Below, piece by piece: positions 11,421 to 22,619 of a stretch of DNA of 64,000 nt. The DNA lies in the NCBI GenBank assembly GCA_030620095.1, contig JAUTXW010002101.1:334774-398773 (forward strand). The letters run 5' to 3'. Within the stretch, counting starts at the first letter, position 1, and each line of letters opens with the position of its first letter. A program made the position numbers and the translations under genes. The notes under the pieces were generated by a model that saw only the letters and a list, made by a program, of their open reading frames with translations, made no database searches and was not told the origin of the DNA. This DNA is from Kuschelorhynchus macadamiae (lineage: Eukaryota > Arthropoda > Insecta > Coleoptera > Curculionidae).

Positions 11421-12112
11421 GAAATCTCTTGTCGAAATATAAAACTTTGACGGAATCTATTTTAAGTTATGGTATATGATATGGGGAGCTACCCTAAAGA
11501 CTATATTAAGTGCGCTTGTTGTTGCCCAGATAGCATTGCTGAAGGTATGTTTATTTGCACAAAGCTTAATTAAAGTTTAGAATTCATATTCTAAACAGTA
11601 ATTAAGTTTTGTCCAACCGGGGGAAAGAGGCAGAAGTGTACCAAATTCAACACATATATTTAGCTTCAGTAGTAAGTACTCCTGTGTAATAATAAAGTAG
11701 TAAAAAATCAATCAATTATTTTATCATGGACTAGATATCAAGTGAATAACCGAACTGCTGTTCCAAAAATAAATTCTACATTTACTAAGAGATCATTAAA
11801 TTATATTGCACCTAAAATTTTTAATAAAATGTCTCTTGATTTGCGAACAAAATCATAGTTAAAAGTTAAACTTAACATTAAATCCTGGATGCTTTAGACT
11901 AACCTTGAGCAACTGCTTTCATGAAATAAAACTACAATCAATCTGGTTTATTTAATTATTATTGATACTTTTTACCTGTTTAGACCTTTACAAACAGTTA
12001 TAAGGTGTTACCTAATTTAAGCATTGGCTAGATTACTCTATTAGTATAAAACCTTGATAATTTGTATAAATAGGCTTAGAATGTGAACACACCCAAACTT
12101 ACAAAGTTAATC

Positions 12113-12114
<2 letters not shown>

Positions 12115-12171
<57 letters not shown>
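12115..12171. repeat. (TA)n microsatellite
   Basis: Pure TA run that supplied the TA target of the adjacent mariner-like element. Confidence 0.95.
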
Positions 12172-12177
<6 letters not shown>

Positions 12178-12686
12178 GTTTCAAAAAGGTCTGCCAAAAT
12201 TTCTATATATATAGTACATCAAAAAATAAGTGTAGTTTACTCTATAAACCTATGTCCGAAAATGCACCCCTAGGGAGTTACAGCCCCTCGAAGATGACAC
12301 GCGAAAATAGTTTTTTGGCATTTTCTTTAAAACTATTAAAGAGAAGTTAATGAAATGTTGCATAGGGGCCTACTTTTTAATGAGAAATGTAACCAATTTG
12401 TCAGATTTGTCATATTTATTCAGGGGCGTAACTTACGAGGGGGCTGAAATGCCCTAATGACCATATTTTTTTTGTGGGTTGTATTTTCTAAAAAATACAT
12501 CAAAAATATCAAATTCTGATTAATTTTACATAAAAAGGTACTCTTGTTAAAATGTTTTAAAGTCGATAGTTTTCGAGTAATTTACAGTTAAATGTTGAAG
12601 TGTTTTCCCAAGCTTTTCAAATTGCTTGTACAAGATATCTTAGAAACCCTTTTAAGTAGGCCGTGGTATGATTTAAACAAATGAGC
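12172..12686. repeat. left terminal inverted repeat of the mariner-like element
   Basis: Pairs with 13927-14377 in inverted orientation. Shared landmarks include TCTGCCAAAATTTCT, CCTATGTCCGAAAATGC, GACACGCGAAAATAG and GGCCGTGGTATGATTTAAAC. Confidence 0.9.
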
Positions 12687-12781
12687 GCATTCTTAGAAAA
12701 TAAAACTCAAAGTATTCCTAGATAAAAGTTTATTGAATAAAATTTTTAAAAAATAAATAACACTAGTGAACTATACCAAAA

Positions 12782-13861
12782 TTATAACAGATGCTCAAAA
12801 TGTCCTCCGTTTTCTTGAATGCATAAATTTATTCTTCGGTTTAAATTATTTATTAAATTTAAGCTTTGACCATTATTTTGAAGAAGTGTACATTCATGAA
12901 TTATTTTGTCTCTCAATTCTTCAACCGTGTTAATTTCATTTTCATATACTTTTGCCTTTAAATCTCCTCAAACATTAAAGTCCAGTGTATTCATGTCGGG
13001 AGACCTAGCAGGCCAGTGAATTGGAGCATCTGCACCGCTTCCGATCCATTTGTTTGGAAAATGATTATTTAACCACTGTCGCGCTCTTCTACTAAAATGT
13101 GGGGGTGCGCCATCATGCATAAAAACAATGTCCCTTCTAAGATTTAACGGTACATTTTCTAATATTTCAAATAGATTATTTTCTAAAAAATCAGCATACA
13201 TATCTCCGTTTAAATTACCATTAAAAATATGAAACCCTATAAATTTATGTCCCAAAGTAGCTGCCCAAACATTGATTTTAAATTCATGTTGATAGTGAGA
13301 CACTCTAGTGACTCTTGGATTTTCTTCAGCCCAGAAATGCGAGTTATGATAATTAAAAACGCCCGCCCTTGTGAAGGTTGCTTCGTCCGTAAATAAGATT
13401 TTATTGAAAAAATTTTGATCAATACGTTCTCGTTCAAGCAGTACTTCACAAAAATCGGCCCTTAATGGCCTATCCTCTGGTTGTAAATGTTGCACTTGTC
13501 TAAAGTGGTAGGGGTGGAGTTGCTGTTCTTTTAGAACTCTGAACGCACTTGAATGGGAAGTATTCGTTCTTAACGCCAATCTGCGTGAACTAATTGTAGG
13601 CTCACGAAAAACGGTTTCTAAAACTTGTTCCTCAACTTCTACCGTTCGCGCATTTCTGGGACGTCCATTATCTGTGTTTTTTATTGTAAGTGAACCATTT
13701 TCTCGTAACCTCTGCTCTATTGCCAAAAATGTTCTGCGATTCGGTACATTTCTACCAGGATATTTTTCTGAATATCTTCTAACTGCTAAGTTTGAATTTC
13801 CGAAACACTCACCCAAGGTTAAAATCATATCAACTTGTTCGGAAAATGTATAATTTGCCAT
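12782..13861 (-). CDS. Tc1/mariner-type transposase, one nonsense codon
   Basis: The start ATG is at 13861. The frame is open for 297 codons to a TGA at 12970-12968, then continues open in the same frame to a TAA at 12784-12782, giving 359 residues if the TGA is read through. The TGA sits in the conserved ...DFNV[W]G... context, where family members have tryptophan, so it is a TGG-to-TGA change. Domains: N-terminal helix-turn-helix (residues ~5-55), GRPR-type hook (~66-70), second helix-turn-helix (~75-120). The DDE-type core has D159 (FTDEATF), D250 (MHDGAPPHF) and D294 (SPDMNTLDF). There are 43 residues between the last two aspartates. The C-terminus ends in NGGHFEHLL, as in relatives. It would cut and paste the flanking inverted repeats. 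It is inactive as read unless suppressed. Confidence 0.9.
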
Positions 13862-13926
13862 TTTTTAAAAGTAAATGAAGTAATTAATAAATAACAGAAT
13901 TCCATCAAAAGTCAACTTGACGTACA

Positions 13927-14375
13927 GCTCATTTGTTTAAATCATACCACGGCCTACTTAAAAGGGTTTCTAAGATATCTTGTACAAGTAAAATGAAAAC
14001 CTTAGGAAAACACCGACTTTAAAACATTTTAACAAGAGTACCTTTTTTATGTAAAATTAATCAGAATTTGATATTTTTGATGTATTTTTTAGAAAATACA
14101 ACCCACAAAAAAAATATGGTCATTATAAGTTACTGAATAAATATGACAAATCTGACAAATTGGTTACATTTCTCATTAAAAATTAGGCACCTTTGCAAAA
14201 TTTCATTAACTTCTCTTTGATAGTTTTAAAGAAAATGCCAAAAAACTATTTTCGCGTGTCATCTTCGAGGGGCTGTAACTTTGCATTTTCGGACATAGGT
14301 TTATAGAGTAAACTACACTTATTTTTTGATGTACTGTATGTCCTAGAAATTTTGGCAGACCTTTTTGAAACACCT

Positions 14376-14377
<2 letters not shown>
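13927..14377. repeat. right terminal inverted repeat of the mariner-like element
   Basis: Inverted counterpart of 12172-12686. Slightly shorter owing to small indels. Confidence 0.9.

Positions 14378-14420
<43 letters not shown>
14378..14420. repeat. (TA)n microsatellite
   Basis: Continuation of the TA tract on the far side of the mariner-like insertion. Confidence 0.95.
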
Positions 14421-14423
<3 letters not shown>

Positions 14424-14535
14424 ATGTGTTTTCATTTCGGGTATACATTCGTTCACTACTGTCGTTCTGAAAAGAAAAAGAATAGTTTTGCTGACGTTTC
14501 GCCAAAATCACATTTAGCATTTTCGACGCACAGGG
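14421..14535 (-). repeat. PLE-type terminal repeat fragment with hammerhead-like motif
   Basis: On the minus strand this matches 25535-25620 on the plus strand: GAAAATGCTAAATGTGATTT, GGCGAAACGTCAGCAAAAC, then CGAAATGAAAACACAT and a (TA)n tract. A GCTAAA/TTTTGGC-like stem followed by CGAAACGTC has the same architecture as the motifs in PLE copy 1. It was probably joined to the same (TA)n before the mariner insertion. Confidence 0.55.
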
Positions 14536-14559
14536 TCATTTTGGCTTTACTCTGTGGTG

Positions 14560-15045
14560 TGCACTATAAAATGCGCGAATATTGTGCTACACGATTTTTG
14601 ATGGAAATTTAACAACTGAGAGCTATATTGAAATTCTGGAGAAAAATTTGATAATTACCAAATATCCAAGGCATGAATAACATTTACTTCCAGCAAAATG
14701 GCGCTCCAAGTCACGATGCCCGAAGACATCGGCTTTAAGTAGTAAGCCAATGCCGAAGAGTAGCTGAGTTTCTAGCTTGACATTTTTTCGAAAAGTGGTG
14801 GAGTACAAATGGACCAGTAAGCTGGCCACCTAGGTCGCCTGACCTTACCCTATTAGATTTTTTTTCTGGGTTTTTTAAAAGAATATTATTTACAAAAATC
14901 AGAGCAATACTATTGAAGATTAAAAACCCTTTTCAGACGTAGAAAAGTGGTGCGATTACATATATTTAGTGCTCTTAGGGGTGTTGAAAACCGCTGCGGA
15001 GACTGCTTGGCGAATAATGGTCCTCAATTCGAAAATAAATCATTG
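14560..15045 (+). pseudogene. C-terminal fragment of a second mariner-superfamily transposase
   Basis: Plus-strand motifs across frameshifts are FDGNLTTESYIEILE (~14595), YFQQNGAPSHDARRHRL (~14675; the usual catalytic D of QQDGAP is N), FFEKW (~14785), and NGPVSWPPRSPDLTLLDFF (~14810-14865). A C-terminal tail with KTAAETAWRIM ends near 15045. A different lineage from the intact neighbour. No terminal repeats found; dead. Confidence 0.75.
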
Positions 15046-16500
15046 ATATGTTAAACTTTTTTGTTAGGTACTACAAATATTAATGCTTTTTTATTTTAGG
15101 ATTAATAGTCTTAAATCATTATTGATTGGTGTTGTGTGTAATGTTATGTTGTTATTTAGTTATGTTTATGTTTAGTTTTGTGTACATATTTGAAACTCGG
15201 TAGAGAATGACCTCCAAAGCTTGAAACAAATTTACTTAGTTGTTTTGTTTAAAACGCACTTATATGGAAAATATAAAACAAAAGTTAAATTAAAAATTGA
15301 ATATTTTGCAAAAAGTTAGATACTAAATATTTGGTATTGTAGAAAAGATAATTTAATTTGTAATCGATTAGGCAAAAAGTTTACAGGTTGTTCCTTCAAA
15401 AAAAGAACTTTATGTCATATCTCAAAAATTAAAACAAATAGAAATAAAGGAAGAACTCCACTGAATTCCTCGCAAAAAACTACATATATCACCAATTTAC
15501 TTTTTTCTTCTATCATTAATAATAAGCGAGATACAGGACCCTCACAAAAAAGGCCAATTTTCGAAAGTACCCCGTAGCTCAATAACGAATTAAGTTAGCC
15601 ATGATCAGTAAGCATGGTTAAAGTTTATTTGTAAATTTCGGAAATTATCAATCAGTTTTTATGTAGCACTTACAGTTTTACCAGAACTCCCTAAAATATC
15701 GAAAATGTGCCACCCTGAACAGGTAATAAAAACATTATGTGCAATACAAGAATTGCAGTATAGATAAGATAACATAGAACTATATATAATTTGTTAGATT
15801 CAAAAAATAACCAATTGTGAAATGAAGTTAAGAATCGCGTTATTTGCTATAAAAAGTAAACTGTTTTGAACAAGTTTCTATAAAATTACAAGTCAGACTA
15901 TATCTACAAAAATAAATCACAGCCGGTTCAAAACTCTATTTCTATCTACGTATTTCTGGAGGGATTCAAAATTGTATATACTTAATTAAAAAAATATGCC
16001 TCTTTGTTTGAATCTACAACCCCGATTGAACTGTAATCCAAAAGTGATTAATTAAAACATCAAAAACTGACGTCCTGCCTGAATTAAATTTGCGAAATAT
16101 TCAAGGCGTAAAATAGTAGATTATTGAAATTAATTCATTAAAATAATAAATTATATAAAATTGCCGCAATCACGTTCAAATGAACTCGTTTTCGTTCTGC
16201 TGATTGGATTTTATCGATTCGTGCATGGAGTGAGAATGTATTAGTTTTAAAGGTATTTGCTCAAAAACTGCATTCGCATGGACTATGTATAAACGGTTTC
16301 CGCATTGGGCAAATTATGGTTTTATTAGCCACATTTATAAATATTTATTACCAGTAATACTGCGTGAAATTGTTAGTTGAAACTAATATTAATAATACAA
16401 ATATATTAATAATTTTTATTATAATTGTTAAAATAATATGAACTTTAATCAGAAACGGATCTGGGGAACAAAAAACATTACTATTTTCAACCGATGCAGT
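15046..16500. other. AT-rich sequence, nothing recognised
   Basis: No supported frame. A CACCCTG motif near 15710 could be a solo transposon end. Confidence 0.45.
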
Positions 16501-16504
16501 GCTT

Positions 16505-16565
16505 GTTTGATACATGATTGTAACCAATTTGCCCCTTTGGCCCCTCCTCAAAATCCGCCATTGAG
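16505..16565 (-). repeat. possible hAT-type transposon end
   Basis: The minus strand reads CAATGGCGGATTTTGAGGAG followed by GGCCAAAGGGGC. This resembles the GC-rich CARTGGCGGAT termini of non-autonomous hAT elements. No partner end located, so this is tentative. Confidence 0.3.
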
Positions 16566-16649
16566 TTTAAAAAACAAAAAACAATAACCACAAGCAAGTA
16601 TTTTTCAAAGACTGTCAAAAAACTGGACTGGCGAGTTAGAACTAAAACT

Positions 16650-17165
16650 AAAAAATCGGTAAATTTCCTTTACCCGGAATTTCAAGTCAAGAATAGTCAA
16701 GTGTGATCCCATTGCAGTACATAGTCATTTAGTAATACACACACACAAAACATTTTTATTCGTCGCCATTTTGCTAGATCATATTGAATTCCAACAAATA
16801 TTTTACCAGTTTTTTCCTATGCCACACTTGATTGTAACACACACACCGCCATTTTGTTACGTCATATTGAGTTCGTACCAGTTTATCCCTATATCATTTT
16901 TTATGTTGATTTTTTAAAAATTTTTGTTCCGCTATCTTGAATTCGTACCACAACTACACCAGTTTATCTGTAATGGTTGCACAAAATTTGAAATTATTCT
17001 AATAAATAGTGTTTTAAGGCTGATTTTTTAAATATTTTCTTAGGCGGCCATTTGGTTTTGATATCTTATATTTATACCAAAATGTTACAATTTCATTTCT
17101 ATATATAACACTTGATTTTTAAGCAAAATTTGAGGTAAATTGGATAATTAGTTTTTCATATATAA
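16650..17165 (+). repeat. CCATTTTGTT-family repeat, copy 2 (truncated)
   Basis: Begins with the family head AAATCGGTAAATTTCC and ACCCGGAATTTC. It then has three subunits with CGCCATTTTG, GAATTCGTACCA and ACTTGATTTTT. Ends without the GACAGAC block. Confidence 0.8.
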
Positions 17166-17604
17166 TACCACAAGAGAGAAAATTTTGTCGGCAAAGTTTT
17201 CCGATTGTTTATGAAAGTTTGTTGCTTGGTAATTTACAAAAAGCAACAAACTTGAATATACAAGAGAAACATTTTACCTTCAAAATTTATTTTCGTGTGG
17301 TATTCGACATGATTATTTCACGAGAACAATATCTTACCATATATAACATTAAATAAAACAGTGAAATCAAAAGAAATAACTGTCAAAAGCGCGTCTTTTT
17401 ATTTGTTTGTATTGTAATAAAGAGGGTAATTAAATTGAAAACCAAGGATATTCGACCTCTTGTTAAAATGACAAGATCAATTTTTCACTTTAACCCAACA
17501 ATTAGAACGTAAAATGTGCTTGTTTTTCGCATGAAGTTATCGCAATTTATTTGCATAGCAGTGAGTGTATCTTTTTCTCCTGCTTAGCATAATTTAAAAA
17601 TACC
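17166..17604. other. no recognisable feature
   Basis: Unmatched AT-rich sequence. Confidence 0.45.
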
Positions 17605-17690
17605 ACTGAGAAACTTACTTTTCTTTAAAATCTTATGATGAATACATTTAAAAACTTTCAAAAACAAGATTATTTATTCAATATGATATA
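17605..17690. repeat. left arm of a split palindromic element
   Basis: The arm (TTACTTTTCTTTAAAATC, TATGATGAATACATTTA, TTATTTATTCAATATGATA) is inverted at 25267-25355. The arms meet at a TA from which a CAGGGTTGGC-ended transposon starts on each side (17691 and 25266). Confidence 0.8.
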
Positions 17691-17789
17691 CAGGGTTGGC
17701 AAATAAATAACTTAAGAAATAAAAATGAGAAACTAACATTTTTTTGAAATAGTAAATTGTTTAATATGAATTACACAAAGAGACAAAAT

Positions 17790-17995
17790 TGGGCAAGTAA
17801 ATTATTTTAAAGTAGTACCACCTACATTTGCGCACCTTTCTATTATTTTAATGAAAGCCTTTTTAAACGAGGGGATCCGCATATATTTTCTTCTTTAAAT
17901 ATCTATCAAACAAAAATCCTTTATCGTAATATTAGGGTGTCTGTGGTGGCCTACGGATTGCGCCGTATTGACTGATTCAATATTCAGGAGAATAA
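17790..17995 (-). pseudogene. mariner-superfamily transposase C-terminus
   Basis: The minus strand reads RRPPQTP (a WPPRSPD remnant), KGFLFDRYLKKKIYADP (from DFFLWGYLKKKVYA), then FIKIIERCANVGGTTLK near the terminal repeat. Typical C-terminal tail of this transposase group. Stops interrupt it. Confidence 0.65.
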
Positions 17996-17999
17996 CTAC

Positions 18000-18610
18000 T
18001 GAACGATTCCCCAACAATTACTAAATCGTGTGCTGGGTGGAAAAGCGCATTTTGTCGGGTATTAAGGGGTATACTTACTGGGTAAGTAGCCTACCATTAT
18101 AAAATTTAACATTACCAAATATGTATTCCTTTTCATATTTTCATTAAAAAATAGGAATCTAAATCCTTTTAAAACCCAGATATTTTTTTTAGAATATTGC
18201 CTCCTAAAGTTAAAACAAGAATTTCAGAAACGTACATTTTGTGAACTAACTATCTCCTTTGTGGTAAAGATATATTTGTCTAATAAATATGATATTTTTC
18301 AAGAAATTACGATTTCGAACCATAAATAAAAGTCTAATCTCTTGGCTTTATAAATCACCTGCAAATCTAATTGACCAACATTGCTAATTTCACTTATTCT
18401 TTGTCAGAGATATTTTTTTGACGAGGCGCTGATTCCATTGCGATGGCTACAATACACTGCTGAACCAGGATTTTTTTCATTTAATGTTAAGTACGCTGCC
18501 AGTCCACATAATTTTTGAAATATAGGATTTTAGTCTTTTGCCTATCAAGGACATATCAGGCCATTTTTCGTAAAACTGTCTATCACCCTTCAGTAATACC
18601 TTCTCGTAAT
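18000..18610. other. no recognisable feature
   Basis: AT-rich, no supported coding or repeat signal. Confidence 0.45.
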
Positions 18611-18612
18611 CT

Positions 18613-18778
18613 GTAAAGTATTAGCATTTTAAGATAGATATTTGGATGAAGCTGATAGGAATGAGAGATTATTATTCTAGTAATTCCGGATTAACGTTGG
18701 AAGGGGAGGTAAAATCTTTTTGGTAAAGTATTAGCATTTTAAGATAGATATTTGGATGAAGCTGATAGGAATAAGAGG
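18613..18778 (+). repeat. direct repeat pair of ~55 bp
   Basis: GTAAAGTATTAGCATTTTAA followed by GATAGATATTTGGATGAAGC occurs at about 18616-18668 and again at 18724-18776, 108 bp apart and almost identical. Confidence 0.85.
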
Positions 18779-19201
18779 ATCTTTTTTATTTGTGGAGTAG
18801 CATAAAAAGTAATTCCTTATAAAAACATCAATTTATCGTAAAGTGTAATATTTTCTAAAAATAGTATTATTAATTTAATATAATATTCATTAGTGTTATT
18901 ATTATTATGACTTGTTGCCTCACAGTATTCCTGTGGTTGTATTTTATACTGACGGGATTATATCAAGACAGTATAAAAAAATAAAAAAAGAAAAGGCAAT
19001 GAAAAAAAAACAAGTATTGTTTATTAAGAAATGATCTAACGATGCTACACGTTTTCGAAATGACCGATTTTTGGATGTTCGTGTGAATGTCTGTATTAAG
19101 TCCTAATTGAGCCAAATGCGGTGTAAACGTTGTTGGGGTGAGACCTGTTACTGATATGACGAGAAGAACAATGATGACTCTTTCCTGTTTCCATAGCCTT
19201 T

Positions 19202-19750
19202 TTACTTCTCGTCGTTGGGGATAGCCATGTCAATTAAATAAGTGATCTTCTCTTTTTTGGATTGAAAGGTGATACCGGGTCTGTTTGCGGGAATTATTGT
19301 ATGTGGGTGGATGTCAATGTCCCAGTAGAGCATGTAGTCTTCGTTTTCAGGTATGGATGTTGGTGTATAATGGTAGTAAGGGTCTGTGTTCTCCGTTAGT
19401 TTGTATGTTGTGGCTAATGCTTGATGAACGACCTTCGCTGCTGAGTTGTGTCTCGCGGTATATTCAGTTCCGGCCATTATTTTACATCCCCTCCTTATGT
19501 GATCGATCGTTTCTCTCTGCTGGTGACATCTCCTGAACCTGTCGTCTTCAATGGTTGTGTCCTTGATGATGTGCTTTCGGTAGTTTCCGGTTGCTATAAC
19601 TTTGTCCTGGATGGCAAGAAGCAAGCCTTCTGTTTCGGGGAACAGCTGCCTTTCTTGTAACCACGTATATGAAAGCTTTTTATGTATGTGCTTTTGCTTT
19701 ATATGGTATGTGGGTCTTCCGTGAAGTGTTTTCTCAGACCAGGTGTTCAT
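19202..19750 (-). pseudogene. R4-like LINE C-terminus: CCHC finger and restriction-like endonuclease, catalytic change
   Basis: Open for 182 codons. The finger reads FRRCHQQRETIDHIRRGC; its first cysteine appears replaced (F-R-R-C). The endonuclease core has YWDIDIHPHTIIPANRPGIT followed by YLIDMAIPND. In this family the motif is RPD...(~12)...D; here RPD is RPG, a single GAT-to-GGT change, while the second D is kept. Target cleavage should therefore be lost. The frame ends at a stop just after NDEK, although homologous sequence continues in another frame to about 19030. Confidence 0.8.
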
Positions 19751-19983
19751 CTTTTCTAGTCGTGATTGGATGTGATTGTGTGCGTCTGCTGCGTGGCTCG
19801 TTTGAGACAGGTCGAACGGTGTATAATACTTGAGTTCGTAAATTTGTTTTTTATTTAGCGATTGTATATGTATAATTCCCCTCCCTCCTTCTTTTGTCTC
19901 GATGGTGAGTCTTTCGTTGCATGCGTTGGGACGTAACTTCCGGTGTTTAGTGAATTCAGAGTGTCTGAGAATGTGAATGTTTT

Positions 19984-21153
19984 CTATGTCTGTGTGTGAC
20001 CATTTAATGATACCAAACGAATAGGTATGGCGAATGTGTTATTAGCTTTCGTAAGATTTTTGGAGTTCAGTTTTGTTTTTAGTAGCTTTGTGAGTCTGGT
20101 TCTAAATTCCGTCTTGAGCTCTGATTTGATATGTGTGTGGTTGATTTTGGTTATTTGATAGAAGTCTAGGTATCTGTATGTTTCTTCTTTGAGCATATTG
20201 TCTATGGTTTCATTGTTGATTGCTTCCGTCGTAGGGTGATCTTTCTACTGTCCCTTGTTGATAAGAAATAGCTTGCATTTACTTATACCAAATTCCATGT
20301 TGATGTCCAGAGTAAACGTTTCTGTGATTTTAAGGAGTTCCTTTAGCTACGCCTTTATGCTTGCATATAATTTTATATCATTCATGTACAAGAGATGGTT
20401 TATTTTGTGTAGGTTATTTTTTTGGTGTTTAATTTGGAGTCCGAAGTTTGTGTTATTCAGTGCTTTTGAGAGTGGATTGAGACAGAGGCAGAACCACAAA
20501 GCGCTGAGTGAATCTCTCTAGAATATACCTCGTCTGATGTAGATCTCTTCTGTTTCGATGTGTTCTTTTTGTGTTCTCAGGTTGATTTTAGTTTTTCACG
20601 TACTCATGATTTGCGTAAGAAATTGCCTGATGATTTTATTGACTTTGTATAATTCTAGCACTGTGGTTAGCCAGCTGTGGGGTATCGAATCAAAGGCTTT
20701 TTTATAATCTATGTAACCAGTATGAAAGTTTCTATAATTTTTCCTTGTTTATTCCATGATGACGCTGTCTATAATAAGCTGCTCCATGCATCCTCGGCTA
20801 TTTTTCCTGCACCCTTTTTGCTCTTCCGTTAAAAGGTTGTCGTGTGCTAAATGTTGTTCTATTCTCCTGGTAATTGTGGCTGTGATGATCTTATATAGGG
20901 TTGGAAGACACGTAATAGGTCGGTAATTTGACGGGTCCCTATTGTCTGAATTTTTGGGTTTAAGGTATTTTATTCCTTGGGTGAGAAAACTGGGGAGTTT
21001 GCTAGGTTTTAAAACAATTTTATTAATTTGACGAGTGAGAGCTTCATGTGTGGAGGTAAACTGTTTGTACCAGAAGTTATGAATGTTATCTATTCCAGGA
21101 CATCTCCAGTTATGCGTGTATTTGATTGTTTCTGCAACTTCCTGTGTTGTCAT
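19984..21153 (-). pseudogene. R4-like LINE reverse transcriptase
   Basis: The 20749-21153 frame has RCPGIDNIHNFWYKQF, SNYRPITCLPTLYKIIT and LLTEEQKGCRKNSRGCMEQL, the EQKG-x-SRGC signature of the R4/Dong group. Downstream across frameshifts are KAFDSIPHSW-like residues (~20680) and HLLYMNDIKLYA (~20390), where the catalytic YMDD reads YMND. Then comes the thumb KEETYRYLDFYQ (~20180), ending in TYSFGI-type residues. Confidence 0.8.
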
Positions 21154-21297
21154 TGCAAAGTCCTCTTGTTACTCCAAGCATTTGTGTCTGTCTTCTTCTG
21201 CTTTAATCCATGAAGCGTTATTATTGTGTAGTTTCAGTTTTGACCAAATGGTTTACCAGTATTCTGTGATCTCTTGTTTGGTCGGTGGTTCTATTGC

Positions 21298-21980
21298 TCA
21301 TGATTTTTGGTAGAACTGTTTTTCGCTTCTTCGAAACGGGTTGTTAGCATCCTTTCTTTCATTTGACTCTTTGTATCTTCGGAGTCCTGCGGCATACATG
21401 GATAATTTTTGCTTCAGAATGTCAAGGATTTCTGTAAGCGTGTGATCAGGAGATGCAGATTTGATTTTCTCTACACTTTGTGTGATACGTTTTGACTTGT
21501 TGCCGTTCAATTCGGTAAGATGTCCCAGTTCTTTTCTAATTTTGTTAATTTTGTTTTCGATCCTTATCTGCCAGTTGAATTTTGATTTTATGCTGTTGGT
21601 GTTTCTGTGTCGTGGAGGGAATTTCTGATTGTTCTATGTTATCGTGGTTATAGCTGCTGCGTAGATCACTGTATGAATATCCTCAATTGTGCTCGCATTC
21701 GTCATGTACTCGGGAATTATGTGTTCGTTGATGATCTTTAGGATTTTATGTGTGTCCCGTTTGAAGATTACACGATGAATAGTATTTCTTGTTGTAGGAT
21801 CGGAGCCTGACCATTTGTTTAGATGTGACTCCATTTCTAGTTTGATTACTTGTGTGAGAGACGGTCCGAGGTGTAGCTGTGTGTATGGTGCTTTGCGCGA
21901 ATGATTCACTTGCCCTGTGCGCTGTATTGTGCTTGTTAGCATCTGCCTCACTGTCCTCAATGTTAGATTGATGAATGTTT
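21298..21980 (-). pseudogene. R4-like LINE region between N-terminus and RT
   Basis: Includes HRVIFKRDTHKILKIINEHI (~21770) and KLSMYAAGLRRYKESNERK (~21390), the spacer typical before RT motif 1. Broken into frames at 21634-21960 and 21298-21510. Confidence 0.6.
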
Positions 21981-22143
21981 AGTTTAGCAGCTACCATAAT
22001 TTTGATTTTTTGCAATGCGAGTGGGGTGAGCTTACTGGTCTTAGTGATGACTCTTTTTTGATTTATTACTCTCTGTTCTGTGATAAATGATTCATATTAT
22101 GGATATTGTGCTACGAAAAGTGTATGCAGTGTATGTCCGTATC

Positions 22144-22434
22144 CTATTTTCCTAAAATTATCTCAAGTTTGGTAGCGGTGTAGTAGGAATGCATCACCGT
22201 TCGATTCATTTCATCTGTCCATTTTAACTTCTTCCTTGGTTTGCATGCCTTGGTAGTTGCAGGTAGTGGTTGCGATATATGCGCTGTTGTAATGGCCTCA
22301 AGTTGTTGTGTTTGGCTAGCATCTGTGTGAGATTTATTTGTGTATCTATTTGGGCAGCACGTGATCGGTTCGCTCGATTCTGTAATGCGGCTCATGCGTT
22401 GCTCTGCCTGGGTAGGTGCCAGCTTAGCCGGCAA
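22144..22434 (-). pseudogene. R4-like LINE N-terminal region
   Basis: Open piece with KLKWTDEMNRTVMHSYYTAT, a DNA-binding-like segment found ahead of the RT in related LINEs. A frameshift near 22410 separates it from the upstream 22440-22615 leader. Confidence 0.55.
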
Positions 22435-22619
22435 AACACTTTTGGCCGGTTTATTTTCCTTTCCCTGGTCGTGATCGTTTCGGTCGAGCTGTCCTTTCCC
22501 GCAGCGTCCTCGACCGTTTCGCTGCTCGCCCGATGCTTTGTTGTTTGGATTGATGTTTTGTGGTGTTGCAAGTGTCCCGACCTTGGATCGCCTGTTAGTA
22601 GAAGTGGTTCCAAGCCGGA

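Larger units (their letters stand above)
9054..12110 (+). mobile_element. decayed LINE (APE endonuclease plus RT, CR1/Jockey-like)
   Basis: Read with many frameshifts on the plus strand. The endonuclease domain begins near 9140 (LNIIHFNVGSIRK, then DFDIIGLSETN, ~9230), with IGITGFYPCHS (~9415) and a GGYSDHYPIL motif (9660-9690) typical of the APE domain's SDH box. RT follows: SNYRPIALTS (~10560), MIIFLDLAKVFDTVPLH (~10770), VEYGVPQGT (~10920), a degraded FADD region (~11010), LTLNTDK (~11125) and a thumb with MKYLGVFFDSHLKWDTHV (~11300). The C-terminal part reaches about 11950, and the element runs into (TA)n at 12115. It is non-functional. The clade (CR1/L2 versus Jockey) cannot be decided by eye. 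Confidence 0.82.
12172..14377 (-). mobile_element. Tc1/mariner-superfamily element with ~0.5-kb terminal inverted repeats, nearly intact
   Basis: The ends read [T/C]AAGGTGTTTCAAAAAGG (left, 12172) and its reverse complement (right, to 14377), each followed outward by TA in TA-repeat DNA. This fits TA target duplication (12170-12171, 14378-14379). Inverted repeats extend to about 12686 and back to 13927 (515 and 451 bp with small indels). Between them is a single transposase gene on the minus strand. Repeat arms are still closely matching, so this is among the youngest DNA transposons in the window. Confidence 0.9.
18895..22615 (-). mobile_element. R4/Dong-like LINE with restriction-like endonuclease, copy A (near full length)
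   Basis: On the minus strand, an N-terminal region (~22600-21600) is followed by an RT (21510-19980). Next come a CCHC finger and a restriction-like endonuclease (19660-19205), and a 3' end with a TAATAA-type tail near 18895. GC content is higher than in the surroundings and frames are longer than in other LINEs here, so it is comparatively young but carries several frameshifts. It lies head to tail with a second, 5'-truncated copy immediately upstream. Confidence 0.85.
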
